Positions 1 through 5,843 of a stretch of 14,030 nt of DNA are shown one piece after another. Each line of letters starts with the position of its first letter. Position 1 is the first letter of the stretch. A program made the position numbers and the translations under genes. The stretch comes from Elusimicrobiota bacterium. Lineage in GTDB: Bacteria; Elusimicrobiota; Elusimicrobia; 2-01-FULL-59-12; JACPXA01. The DNA lies in NCBI GenBank assembly GCA_016196785.1, contig JACPXA010000190.1, forward strand, positions 1-14,030, written 5' to 3'. The notes below the pieces were generated by a model. That model saw only the letters and a program-made list of their open reading frames with translations, had not been told where the DNA came from and ran no database searches.

Positions 1-689
1 AAAAAACCGTCCCACGCTGTGCGGTGTACCTTCCGCTCATTCCCTCTGGCAGTGAGCGGTCACAAGATATGACCTTCATACCGCCTCATCGAGGCCGTGT
101 GAGGTTTGATCAGGTGCGACTCACAACCACCTTTCCGTTCGGTCTCTTTGCGAAAACCGCCACGCTGCCGTTTGGAAAGGAGCTCATCATCTATCCAGCC
201 ATTGATCATCAGGTGAAGCTTCCGGAGTGGCCGCAAGGGATCGCTGCTGTGGAGTCTCGCCCGGAGCGAGGGTTCGGGCCCACCTTCTGGGGACTTCGAG
301 CGTTCGTCCCCGGCGATTACCCTCGGTTGATCCATTGGCGAGCCTCAGCCCGACAAGGCACCTTGATGGTTCGAGAGATGGAACGGGAGGTGGACCATCA
401 GATCCTGCTCTCGTTGGCTCCCTGGGAGAAGTTCCTGGCACTCCCCGACAGCCAGCAGGAGACGGTCATTGCCTTGGCTGCCTCACTGGCATGGCGGATG
501 TCAGAGCGTGGCGATGCCGTCGGGCTTCAACTGCCAGGAACTTTTCTTTCGCCTGAACCTGGGAGAGAAGCGCTTCACCGGCTGGTGAGGACACTGGCGC
601 TGCTCGACCCTCACACGGTGTCCAACGTGGTGGGGCGAGAAGCGACCACGCCGATAGCCGGGTCGTCATTTTCTGTCTTGCAGTGGTGA
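1..689 (+). CDS. DUF58 family protein, C-terminal part (5' truncated by window)
   Basis: The reading frame is open to the left edge, so the apparent GTG start at 24 is probably internal and the gene begins outside the window. The hallmark of DUF58 proteins is visible in the middle of the fragment: a G-x-x-F-x-GLR-x-F-x-x-GD segment followed by R-x-I-HWRASAR-x-G-x-L-x-VRE. DUF58 proteins resemble von Willebrand A folds and are commonly encoded with MoxR AAA+ ATPases and transglutaminase-like membrane proteins. Their molecular role is poorly defined, and cell-envelope or protease-related functions are proposed. The stop codon (687-689) overlaps the GTG start of the downstream transglutaminase gene, which indicates translational coupling. 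A MoxR ATPase just upstream is likely but lies outside the window. Family assignment is confident; function is inferred. Confidence 0.85.
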   Translation, partial: KTVPRCAVYLPLIPSGSERSQDMTFIPPHRGRVRFDQVRLTTTFPFGLFAKTATLPFGKELIIYPAIDHQVKLPEWPQGIAAVESRPERGFGPTFWGLRAFVPGDYPRLIHWRASARQGTLMVREMEREVDHQILLSLAPWEKFLALPDSQQETVIALAASLAWRMSERGDAVGLQLPGTFLSPEPGREALHRLVRTLALLDPHTVSNVVGREATTPIAGSSFSVLQW

Positions 690-2863
690 CGCTCACTGAA
701 CGTTTCCACCGCGCCGTCTGGCTCTTCGCTGGGATCAGCGGAGTGTCGCTCGTGGCGACGCGGGAACTCCATCCCATGGTGTCGGCAGTGGCGCTGGGTG
801 CTTTTCCGCTTGGCTGGTGGTTGAATCGTCGGCCAGTTCTTCCTCTAGCCCTCCGGTCCGGGCACTCCACCCGCCCCGTAGCCCTCCCTGCACTCCCGGC
901 TTGGATCAAGCGGTGGGAACAGCGATTGCTGATACTCATCGTTGCCGGAGCGCTGGCCGATTGGATCTGGATCCATGGTATGTTCCTCCTGATGCTGGGT
1001 CATTTTCTCCTGGCCTTCCAATCGTTGAAGGTCTTGTCACTGAAAGAGCATCGGGATTTTTTCCAAATGTTCATCCTGGCGGCGCTTCAACTCTTTTCTG
1101 CGGCGACCCTAGCCATTGACTGGTGGTTCCTGGCGGGGTTCCTTTTAGCGCTGCCCACCGCGGCCCGGGTGTTGATGCTCTATCAACTCTCCGGTCATGT
1201 GGGGAGCCAGCCCGAGGGCGCTCCCCTGGTCATCTCGGTACACCGTTCGGCGGCCTTCACCGTAGGGGTGGTTCTCACCTTCGGCGCCCTCGTCTTTCTC
1301 ATCTTCCCCCGCCTCACCGGGATGGGCCTGCCGATCGGGCTTGCCCCGCTGACCCGCCGCGCGGGCTATACCGACCATGTGGTGTTACCGAGTGGCGGGC
1401 GGATCCTCGATGATCCCAGCATCATCATGCGGGTTGAAATCACACCCCCGGAGGCCAGGCAGTTCTGGAACGGGTATCTGCGAGCAACGACCCTCGACTT
1501 TTTTGATGGGACTTCCTGGAGCGATACACAGAGTGCCAGACAATCTATGGGACGAGACCTGTTGGGACGGTTCATGGTGCTCGCGGGTCAACCGCCTCGG
1601 ACGTTGTTTGAGCAAACGATTTTTTTGGAACCTCTGGACGCTCCCGTGCTCTTTGCAGCTCCCTGGGTGTGGTGGGTGCGTACCGATCGTCCGGTACTCT
1701 TTGTCAAGCCTGACCTCACGATATCTCGAACTCCCACGGATCACCGCCGCATTCGTTACCACGTGGGATCCTATATCTTCCCGCCCTCCGAGAGGGAACT
1801 CCGCCAAGCCCCCTGGCCGTCCACAACAAGGCCTATCGCCCAGTATCTCCAACTTCCCAGTGAGGGGATCGCCTCGGTACGGACGTTAGCTCATCAGCTG
1901 ACGGATCGCCTCCCAACCCCTTACGAGAAGGTCCGGGTCCTTGAACAATACCTCCGCACAAACTTCCGTTACACCACTGATCTCGGGGGAAGGCCAGGGT
2001 ATCCCCCCCTTTCAGCGCGCCAACCGCTGGAATGGTTTCTTTTTGAGCGGAAGGCGGGCCATTGCGAGTACTTCGCCTCAGCGCTCTGCGTGATGCTCCG
2101 GAGCTTAGGTGTCCCTAGTCGTGTGGCCACTGGATTTGTTCGAGGGGAATGGAACCCCACGGGACGATACTACTTAGTCCGTGCACACGATGCCCATGCC
2201 TGGGTCGAAGCCTATTTTGAGGGGGTTGGCTGGGTCCAGGTAGATCCATCACCCAGAGTGCTGGCACGAGAACCTGCCAGCCGGGGCGCCTGGAAGGCGC
2301 TCCAGGACCTGACCGACTACCTCAACCTGCTCTGGAACCGGTACATCCTGACGTATGACCTTGAGCGACAGGTCTCTCTGGCACGGGGCATCCAATTCCG
2401 TTCCCAGGTTTTGAGTTTCCGGATAGAAGAGTCAGTGGGGTCCTGGCTTCGCCGTTTCAGAGGCATGGCGTCGGGGGCCCAGACTCGATCCATAGCCGTG
2501 GCTTGGTATGGATGGACGCTTGGTCTTGTCCTCATCGGCGTGTTCAGTTGGTGGTGCGTCCAATTGAGTCACCGCTTGCTAGGGGGACGGATACGAGGAA
2601 GTAGCGATCGCTCGGCGCGGGCCGCCGTCTGGTTCTACGAAGACCTGTTACGCCGCCTCCGCCGGATGGGCTACCAGAAACGCCCGAGCCAAACGCCCCA
2701 TGAATTTGCGGCCGCGGTGAGTGAAGCCATAAAAACGCACACCGAGGTCATTCGTCTCTTGACGGCATGGTACTACCAAGTCCGCTATGGCGGGGTTCCT
2801 CTCACCCCTGACCAACACGCAACAGCCAGGGACGTCGTTGCACTCATTCACGTACGAGACTGA
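683..2863 (+). CDS. TgpA-like membrane transglutaminase (DUF3488 + transglutaminase core)
   Basis: A 726-residue membrane protein with the architecture of the TgpA family. Several N-terminal hydrophobic helices (about residues 10-215) form a DUF3488-like region. An extracytoplasmic transglutaminase-like domain follows (about 400-530). A further membrane helix lies near 615-635, with a soluble C-terminal tail resembling DUF4129. The papain-like triad is readable: Cys461 in GHCEYFASAL, His505 in HDAHAWVEAY, and Asp521 in WVQVDPSP. TgpA of Pseudomonas is an essential inner-membrane protein whose periplasmic domain has transglutaminase-type activity; the natural substrate is unclear. The gene overlaps the DUF58 gene; GTG at 683 or GTG at 686 (a GTGA overlap with the stop) are both possible starts. 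All catalytic residues are intact and the length is normal for the family. Confidence 0.92.
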   Translation: MVTLTERFHRAVWLFAGISGVSLVATRELHPMVSAVALGAFPLGWWLNRRPVLPLALRSGHSTRPVALPALPAWIKRWEQRLLILIVAGALADWIWIHGMFLLMLGHFLLAFQSLKVLSLKEHRDFFQMFILAALQLFSAATLAIDWWFLAGFLLALPTAARVLMLYQLSGHVGSQPEGAPLVISVHRSAAFTVGVVLTFGALVFLIFPRLTGMGLPIGLAPLTRRAGYTDHVVLPSGGRILDDPSIIMRVEITPPEARQFWNGYLRATTLDFFDGTSWSDTQSARQSMGRDLLGRFMVLAGQPPRTLFEQTIFLEPLDAPVLFAAPWVWWVRTDRPVLFVKPDLTISRTPTDHRRIRYHVGSYIFPPSERELRQAPWPSTTRPIAQYLQLPSEGIASVRTLAHQLTDRLPTPYEKVRVLEQYLRTNFRYTTDLGGRPGYPPLSARQPLEWFLFERKAGHCEYFASALCVMLRSLGVPSRVATGFVRGEWNPTGRYYLVRAHDAHAWVEAYFEGVGWVQVDPSPRVLAREPASRGAWKALQDLTDYLNLLWNRYILTYDLERQVSLARGIQFRSQVLSFRIEESVGSWLRRFRGMASGAQTRSIAVAWYGWTLGLVLIGVFSWWCVQLSHRLLGGRIRGSSDRSARAAVWFYEDLLRRLRRMGYQKRPSQTPHEFAAAVSEAIKTHTEVIRLLTAWYYQVRYGGVPLTPDQHATARDVVALIHVRD

Positions 2864-2864
2864 T

Positions 2865-2893
2865 TTGACATTGAAGGTTTTTTACAGTATAAT
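2865..2893 (+). promoter_or_regulatory. Consensus sigma70-type promoter of the intergenic RNA
   Basis: TTGACA at 2865-2870 and TATAAT at 2888-2893 are separated by exactly 17 bases, a perfect consensus match. It starts two bases after the stop of the transglutaminase gene and points into a non-coding structured stretch. Expected transcription start is about 2899-2901. Such a strong promoter immediately before an RNA-like region suggests a highly expressed RNA. Confidence 0.85.
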
Positions 2894-2899
2894 TAGGGC

Positions 2900-3066
2900 A
2901 GCATGAGTTATCGGACCTTCGTCATTTGCAAGCACCTTTCGTTGATGGTACGTCGCTGGACGTACCAGCGGGGGGGTGCTTTGGGTCCGGGAACTTCAGC
3001 AAGCTAGAGAACAGAACAACCCTAAAATCCGAAAGCACCCATCCTGAGACTCAGGATGGGTTTTTT
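2900..3066 (+). ncRNA. Putative structured small RNA or leader RNA, unassigned family
   Basis: The segment lies between a perfect promoter and a strong intrinsic terminator and has no convincing reading frame. It folds into a long hairpin: AAGCACC (from about 2930) pairs with GGTGCTT; inside it TGGTACGTC and GACGTACCA form a perfect 9-bp stem capped by GCTG. Outside it CGGACC (near 2912) can pair with GGTCCG (near 2987), or alternatively TCGGA can pair with TCCGA near 3028-3032, enclosing a large internal bubble. Length (about 165 nt) and an apical hairpin beyond a bubble are compatible with a 6S-like RNA, but I see no diagnostic 6S sequence. It does not match SRP RNA or tmRNA signatures. It could instead be an attenuator leader of the small gene that starts 37-48 bases after the terminator. 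Confidence 0.55.
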
Positions 3067-3071
3067 ATTTT
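3038..3071 (+). terminator. Strong intrinsic terminator
   Basis: CCCATCCTGAG (3038-3048) is fully complementary to CTCAGGATGGG (3050-3060). In practice this gives a 9-bp GC-rich stem with an AGACT loop. It is followed directly by six T residues, then ATTTTA. It ends the RNA unit that starts near 2900 and separates it from the coding sequence at 3108. Confidence 0.92.
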
Positions 3072-3107
3072 AGGGGATTACCTGGAGGGTAGAGAAGGAG
3101 TCGTCCC

Positions 3108-3332
3108 ATGAGCATCGAAGATGATGCCAGAGATGCTAAATTAGCGGAACAAGAAATCATCAGACAAAGCCTGGAAGAGAAGATCCGCCGCATCTGGGAG
3201 TTGGAGAGAAAGGTGGAGATCCTGGAAGAGACGCTGAACCGCCTAGCCAGTGTGCGGGGTACCGTTCCTCCACCAGGGCCTCAGCCTTCGCCGACCATCA
3301 GGCCAGCCCCACGCCGCTGGGCTGTCCGATGA
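3108..3332 (+). CDS. Small coiled-coil protein of unknown function
   Basis: A 74-residue protein starting at ATG 3108 with a good ribosome binding site (GAAGGAG, about 3094-3100). Residues 5-50 are strongly charged and heptad-like (LEEKIRRIWELERKVEILEETL), indicating a single helical coiled coil. The tail after residue 50 is proline-rich with a basic end. There is no signal peptide or membrane segment. I do not recognise a named family. Small coiled-coil proteins next to an RNA unit recall the zapA-ssrS arrangement of other bacteria, but the sequence is not recognisably ZapA. The terminator of the upstream RNA lies between promoter and start codon, so expression might depend on readthrough of it. 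Confidence 0.7.
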   Translation: MSIEDDARDAKLAEQEIIRQSLEEKIRRIWELERKVEILEETLNRLASVRGTVPPPGPQPSPTIRPAPRRWAVR

Positions 3333-3344
3333 ACGTCCCCAAAG

Positions 3345-3353
3345 TGGTACAAT
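3345..3353 (+). promoter_or_regulatory. Probable extended -10 promoter before the aldo/keto reductase
   Basis: TGGTACAAT (3345-3353) is a TGn-TACAAT extended -10 element. Transcription would start near 3360, only a few bases before ATG 3364, which has no Shine-Dalgarno sequence. The pair suggests a (nearly) leaderless mRNA. No good -35 is visible. Confidence 0.45.
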
Positions 3354-3363
3354 AGCCCCGCTG

Positions 3364-4332
3364 ATGCGCTACCGGACGTTCGGCAAAACCGGGCTCACCG
3401 TCTCTGAGATAGGCTACGGGGGGTGGGGGATTGGCAAATCCTGGTGGGGCGAAACCGATGATAACCTCTCCCGTCGAGCGCTTCATCGAGCCCTTGATCT
3501 CGGGGTCACCTTTTTTGATACCGCCTACGTGTACGGGGACGGTCATAGTGAGCGGTTGATCGGCTCGGTCCTGAAGGAACGCCGTGCTCAGGCGGGGGTC
3601 GCCACTAAGATTCCGCCCAAGAATTGGGGGTGGCCCGCCTCCCCCGCCACCCCCTTGAAGGATGCCTTTCCCGCGGATTGGATCCGAGCCTGCACCGAAC
3701 GCAGCCTGAAGAACCTAGGCCGGGAACCGATTGATCTTCAACAATTTCATGTCTGGACTGATGCGTGGTTGGCTGACGACTCCTGGAAAGAGGCGATCCG
3801 TGAGTTAAAGCAAGCCGGCAAGATCCGGTTCTTTGGCGTCTCGATCAATGACCATCAACCCGAGAGCGCTTTACAGCTTGTCGCGAGCGGCCTCTGCGAT
3901 TCAGTACAAGTGATCTACAACATCTTCGATCAAACCCCGGCCCATCAGCTCTTTCCACTGTGTCAGCAACACAACGTCGGGGTGATTGTCCGGGTTCCGC
4001 TCGATGAAGGAGGCCTCACGGGCACCTTGACCCCGACCACGACGTTTGAAGAGGGAGACTTTCGAAAAGGGTACTTTGCGGGAGGACGACTTCAAGAGGC
4101 CTGCGAGCGAGTTGAACGGCTACGATTTCTTATTCGAGGAGAAACCCGCACGCTAGCGCGGGCCGCCCTCAAATTTTGCCTCGCCCATCCAGCCGTCTCC
4201 ACTGTCATCCCTGGGATGCGTCGTCCCCAACACGTGGAGGACAATGTCGCAGCCTCCAACGGCGATCCCCTACCCCCAGAAGACCTCCAACGCCTCAAAG
4301 CCCACGCCTGGCCCCGCAACTTCTACAACTGA
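3364..4332 (+). CDS. Aldo/keto reductase
   Basis: A 322-residue cytosolic NAD(P)H-dependent oxidoreductase of the aldo/keto reductase superfamily. The chosen start, ATG 3364, places the protein at the canonical N-terminus (MRYRTFGKTGLTVSEIGYGG). An in-frame extension further upstream would overlap the previous gene and adds no family sequence. The catalytic tetrad is visible: Asp52 and Tyr57 in FFDTAYVYGDGHSE, Lys82 in VATKI, His129 in QFHVW. The C-terminal cofactor-binding part (STVIPGMRRPQHVEDNVAA) is also intact. The (beta/alpha)8 fold is complete and length is normal. The sequence type is that of the YghZ/GS69-like aldo/keto reductases common in environmental bacteria. The substrate cannot be predicted. 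It appears to be transcribed from its own promoter. Confidence 0.93.
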   Translation: MRYRTFGKTGLTVSEIGYGGWGIGKSWWGETDDNLSRRALHRALDLGVTFFDTAYVYGDGHSERLIGSVLKERRAQAGVATKIPPKNWGWPASPATPLKDAFPADWIRACTERSLKNLGREPIDLQQFHVWTDAWLADDSWKEAIRELKQAGKIRFFGVSINDHQPESALQLVASGLCDSVQVIYNIFDQTPAHQLFPLCQQHNVGVIVRVPLDEGGLTGTLTPTTTFEEGDFRKGYFAGGRLQEACERVERLRFLIRGETRTLARAALKFCLAHPAVSTVIPGMRRPQHVEDNVAASNGDPLPPEDLQRLKAHAWPRNFYN

Positions 4333-4413
4333 TCAGCAGAGGTTGAAGAAAATAGTTGACATCGTTGACAAGGTATTGATTGAATACTACCTGAGATACA
4401 AGGAGGTCCTCCC

Positions 4414-4896
4414 GTGAAGAAAATGGCCAGCCTTCTGGGTGTTGGTCTTGTGGGTTTCCTCGCAGCGTGTGCAACCATTATGCATGGTACGCGTCAAGAT
4501 GTCAGCATTTCTAGCAATCCAACCGGTGCAACCGTCACGATTGATGGACAGAGCAAAGGTAAAGCGCCTCTCGTGGCTGATTTGAAACGCAAGAATAACC
4601 ATCTCATCAAGATCGAATTGCCTGGGTACGCTCCTTTTGAAATGTGGACGACCACGAAGGTCAGTGGATGGGTATGGGGGAACATCGTCTTTGGTGGGCT
4701 CATTGGTTTGGCGGTTGATGCCATTTCTGGTGGCCTGTATAAGGTTACTCCTGAACAAATCGCGGCAACGCTGAATAAACAAGAGAAGCAGGCTGCGACG
4801 CTGTATAACGATGGGACCCTCTACATCGTAACGGTCCTGAAACCTAATCCTTCCTGGGAAAAGATAGGAAGTCTTCAACGTCTGCCTACCCACTAA
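4414..4896 (+). CDS. PEGA-domain lipoprotein
   Basis: A 160-residue protein from GTG 4414, which has an excellent ribosome binding site (AGGAGG, 4401-4406). The N-terminus is a lipoprotein signal: two lysines, a hydrophobic stretch, then a lipobox FLAAC with the acylated cysteine at residue 19. Residues about 29-75 form a PEGA-type beta repeat (VSISSNPTGATVTIDG ... LPGYAPFE), a domain thought to bind surface or cell-wall polymers. A glycine-rich hydrophobic segment at about 87-108 may be a membrane hairpin. The gene stands alone between an aldo/keto reductase and a tRNA. A membrane or envelope-associated role is likely; the exact function is unknown. Confidence 0.85.
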   Translation: MKKMASLLGVGLVGFLAACATIMHGTRQDVSISSNPTGATVTIDGQSKGKAPLVADLKRKNNHLIKIELPGYAPFEMWTTTKVSGWVWGNIVFGGLIGLAVDAISGGLYKVTPEQIAATLNKQEKQAATLYNDGTLYIVTVLKPNPSWEKIGSLQRLPTH

Positions 4897-4921
4897 CGTA
4901 ACCCCTCTCAGGTCACGCAAA

Positions 4922-4950
4922 AATTCAGCTGAACCATTTCGCTGAATTAT
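4922..4950 (+). terminator. Weak terminator-like hairpin after the lipoprotein gene
   Basis: AATTCAGC (4922-4929) pairs with GCTGAATT (4941-4948) across an 11-base loop and is followed by ATTTGTT. The stem is AT-rich and the U-tract is broken, so it is a weak terminator at best. It overlaps where a -35 element for the tRNA promoter would lie. Confidence 0.4.
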
Positions 4951-4951
4951 T

Positions 4952-4960
4952 TGTTATAAT
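4952..4960 (+). promoter_or_regulatory. Extended -10 promoter of the split tRNA-fMet gene
   Basis: TGTTATAAT (4952-4960) is a perfect extended -10 element. The mature 5' end of the tRNA is C4966, six bases after the -10, exactly where transcription should begin. The primary transcript may therefore have no 5' leader. No convincing -35 is present, which is common with extended -10 promoters. Confidence 0.65.
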
Positions 4961-4999
4961 GCCATCGCGGGGTGGAGCAGCCTGGTAGCTCGTCGGGCT

Positions 5000-5642
5000 C
5001 AATCCGCATGATCGAGAATGAACACGAAACAAAGAGGTGACATAGCCGAACAAGCGGCTATTCTCGAAGCGCTAAAGCGCGGTTGGAGCGTCTTGAGACC
5101 TGTTGGAGACAATCTGCCGTATGACTTGGTCTTCGATATTGGGAATCGGTTGATAAAGGTTCAAGTCAAATGTGCCTGGTTAGATGAATCTTCTCAAAAC
5201 TACGTGGTGGATAATCGCCGTACTAAAACTAATCGACGCCAAATGGTCAGAGAAGATTACAAGTCTACAGACTTTGACTTTGCCTTGGTTTATCTTCCTG
5301 AGCGTAATGTCTTTTACGTTTACCCAGTCACCGTGTTCATCAGCTTCGCAAGTGAAATTCACATGGTCGAAGTTGAGAAGCGTCAGAGAAGGCCGCGATC
5401 CTCTGCTTATCGTGACGCTTGGAACTTGATCACGCCATGGGCTTTGCAGGAGGGAACTTCTGCAAGATTACCTGTCAAAGTCGGGGAAGCCGTTAGCAGG
5501 GTAACCCCGAGCCAAGCTCTGGAGTATACTCTAGAGAAGGTGTAGAGACTTGACGGCAGGCACCCTACGGGTAAGCCGAGGGTGAAGGGAAAGTCCAGAC
5601 CACAAACTGGTCAAGACAGACAGCGAAAGCTGTAGTGGTACG
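5000..5642 (+). ncRNA. Group I self-splicing intron (IC3-like) in the tRNA-fMet anticodon loop
   Basis: Boundaries obey group I rules: U33 (4999) precedes the intron and the last intron base is G5642. Guide sequence AUGGGCU (5437-5443) pairs with exon 1 GGCU (P1, with the U33-G5440 wobble) and exon 2 CAU (P10). P1 extends through GCATGATC (5006-5013) with GATCACGC (5428-5435), one A/C mismatch. P2 is 5444-5451/5458-5465; P3 CCTGTC 5471-5476 with GGCAGG 5555-5560; P4 5481-5486/5505-5510; P5 5489-5491/5500-5502; P6 5511-5513/5539-5541 plus an 8-bp P6a; P7 GACTT 5547-5551 with AAGTC 5591-5595; P8 5561-5566/5579-5584; P9 5598-5602/5608-5612; then a GAAA-capped hairpin 5620-5633. The core closely resembles, from memory, the Azoarcus tRNA-Ile intron, with compensatory changes in P3 and P7. 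Confidence 0.95.
5018..5545 (+). CDS. Intron-encoded PD-(D/E)XK homing endonuclease (I-Ssp6803I-like)
   Basis: A 175-residue protein lying wholly inside the group I intron. The N-terminal half carries the restriction-enzyme-type fold signature of intron-associated PD-(D/E)XK endonucleases: Glu11 in the first helix (K-x-RGDIAEQAA), Asp36 in PYDLVFD, and Gln49-Val-Lys51 as the (D/E/Q)xK motif. The fold seems to end near RDAWNLI (about residues 131-137). The last 38 or so residues are encoded by the ribozyme core. The enzyme should cleave intronless tRNA-fMet genes at the anticodon region and so drive intron homing. I-Ssp6803I, from the tRNA-fMet intron of Synechocystis, is the known precedent and is about 150 residues long. 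The ribosome binding site is poor and the ATG lies 18 bases into the intron, so translation is probably low. The DNA is more AT-rich than flanking core genes. Confidence 0.88.
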   Translation: MNTKQRGDIAEQAAILEALKRGWSVLRPVGDNLPYDLVFDIGNRLIKVQVKCAWLDESSQNYVVDNRRTKTNRRQMVREDYKSTDFDFALVYLPERNVFYVYPVTVFISFASEIHMVEVEKRQRRPRSSAYRDAWNLITPWALQEGTSARLPVKVGEAVSRVTPSQALEYTLEKV

Positions 5643-5680
5643 CATAACCCGAAGGTCGCTGGTTCAAATCCAGCCCCCGC

Positions 5681-5721
5681 AACGGTGTGGCCGAATCGCA
5701 AGATTCGGCCATTTCGTTTTA
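5681..5721 (+). repeat. Direct repeat, left copy: tRNA-fMet 3' end plus terminator
   Basis: These 41 bases match 7119-7159 at 39 positions, including an uninterrupted 32-base identity (5690-5721 with 7128-7159). The copy starts at the last two bases of the tRNA and includes the complete terminator hairpin. The two copies bracket the Xre/RES toxin-antitoxin pair, so they may be attachment-type repeats left by insertion. Confidence 0.92.
5689..5720 (+). terminator. Intrinsic terminator of tRNA-fMet
   Basis: GGCCGAATC (5689-5697) pairs perfectly with GATTCGGCC (5702-5710) around a GCAA tetraloop, followed by ATTTCGTTTT. It begins seven bases after the tRNA 3' end. Confidence 0.88.
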
Positions 5722-5772
5722 CTCCATACTAATGGCCAGGTTTCGTCACCCAGGGATGGTTATTTTTAGACC

Positions 5773-5801
5773 TTGAAATTTAGCTTGTAATGTGGTAGAA
5801 T
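5773..5801 (+). promoter_or_regulatory. Promoter of the Xre/RES operon
   Basis: TTGAAA (5773-5778) and TAGAAT (5796-5801) are separated by 17 bases, a near-consensus promoter. Transcription would start near 5808, about 35 bases before the antitoxin ATG. It lies inside the repeat-bounded cassette, so the module carries its own promoter. Confidence 0.75.
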
Positions 5802-5843
5802 TATGGTGAAAATGTGGAAAGAATATGGAAGGAGTTTCCTACA

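Larger units (their letters stand above)
4966..5682 (+). tRNA. Initiator tRNA-fMet (CAU), split by a group I intron (exons 4966-4999 and 5643-5682)
   Basis: Joining 4966-4999 to 5643-5682 gives a 74-nt cloverleaf nearly identical to bacterial initiator tRNA. It shows the initiator hallmarks: a C1/A72 mismatch at the top of the acceptor stem and three G-C pairs G29-G31 / C39-C41 closing the anticodon loop. The D arm (GAGC AGCCTGGTA GCTC), T arm (GCTGG TTCAAAT CCAGC) and variable loop are all intact. The anticodon CAU lies entirely at the start of exon 2: exon 1 ends with U33 and exon 2 starts with C34. The 3' CCA is not encoded (A73 is followed by CGG). Without splicing this gene cannot make a functional tRNA. 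Whether the genome has another initiator tRNA gene cannot be seen here. Confidence 0.97.

Noticed and set aside
2900..3066. SRP RNA, tmRNA or a known riboswitch
   Set aside because: GGTCCG with a following GGAA-like stretch recalls SRP RNA, but the full conserved motif is absent; no tmRNA ends and no riboswitch core was recognised.
2926..3111. 61-residue reading frame on the + strand
   Set aside because: It lies across the structured RNA and its terminator, has no ribosome binding site, and its composition is not protein-like.
3250..3363. Upstream in-frame extension of the aldo/keto reductase
   Set aside because: It overlaps the coiled-coil gene and adds no family sequence; the family N-terminus starts at ATG 3364.
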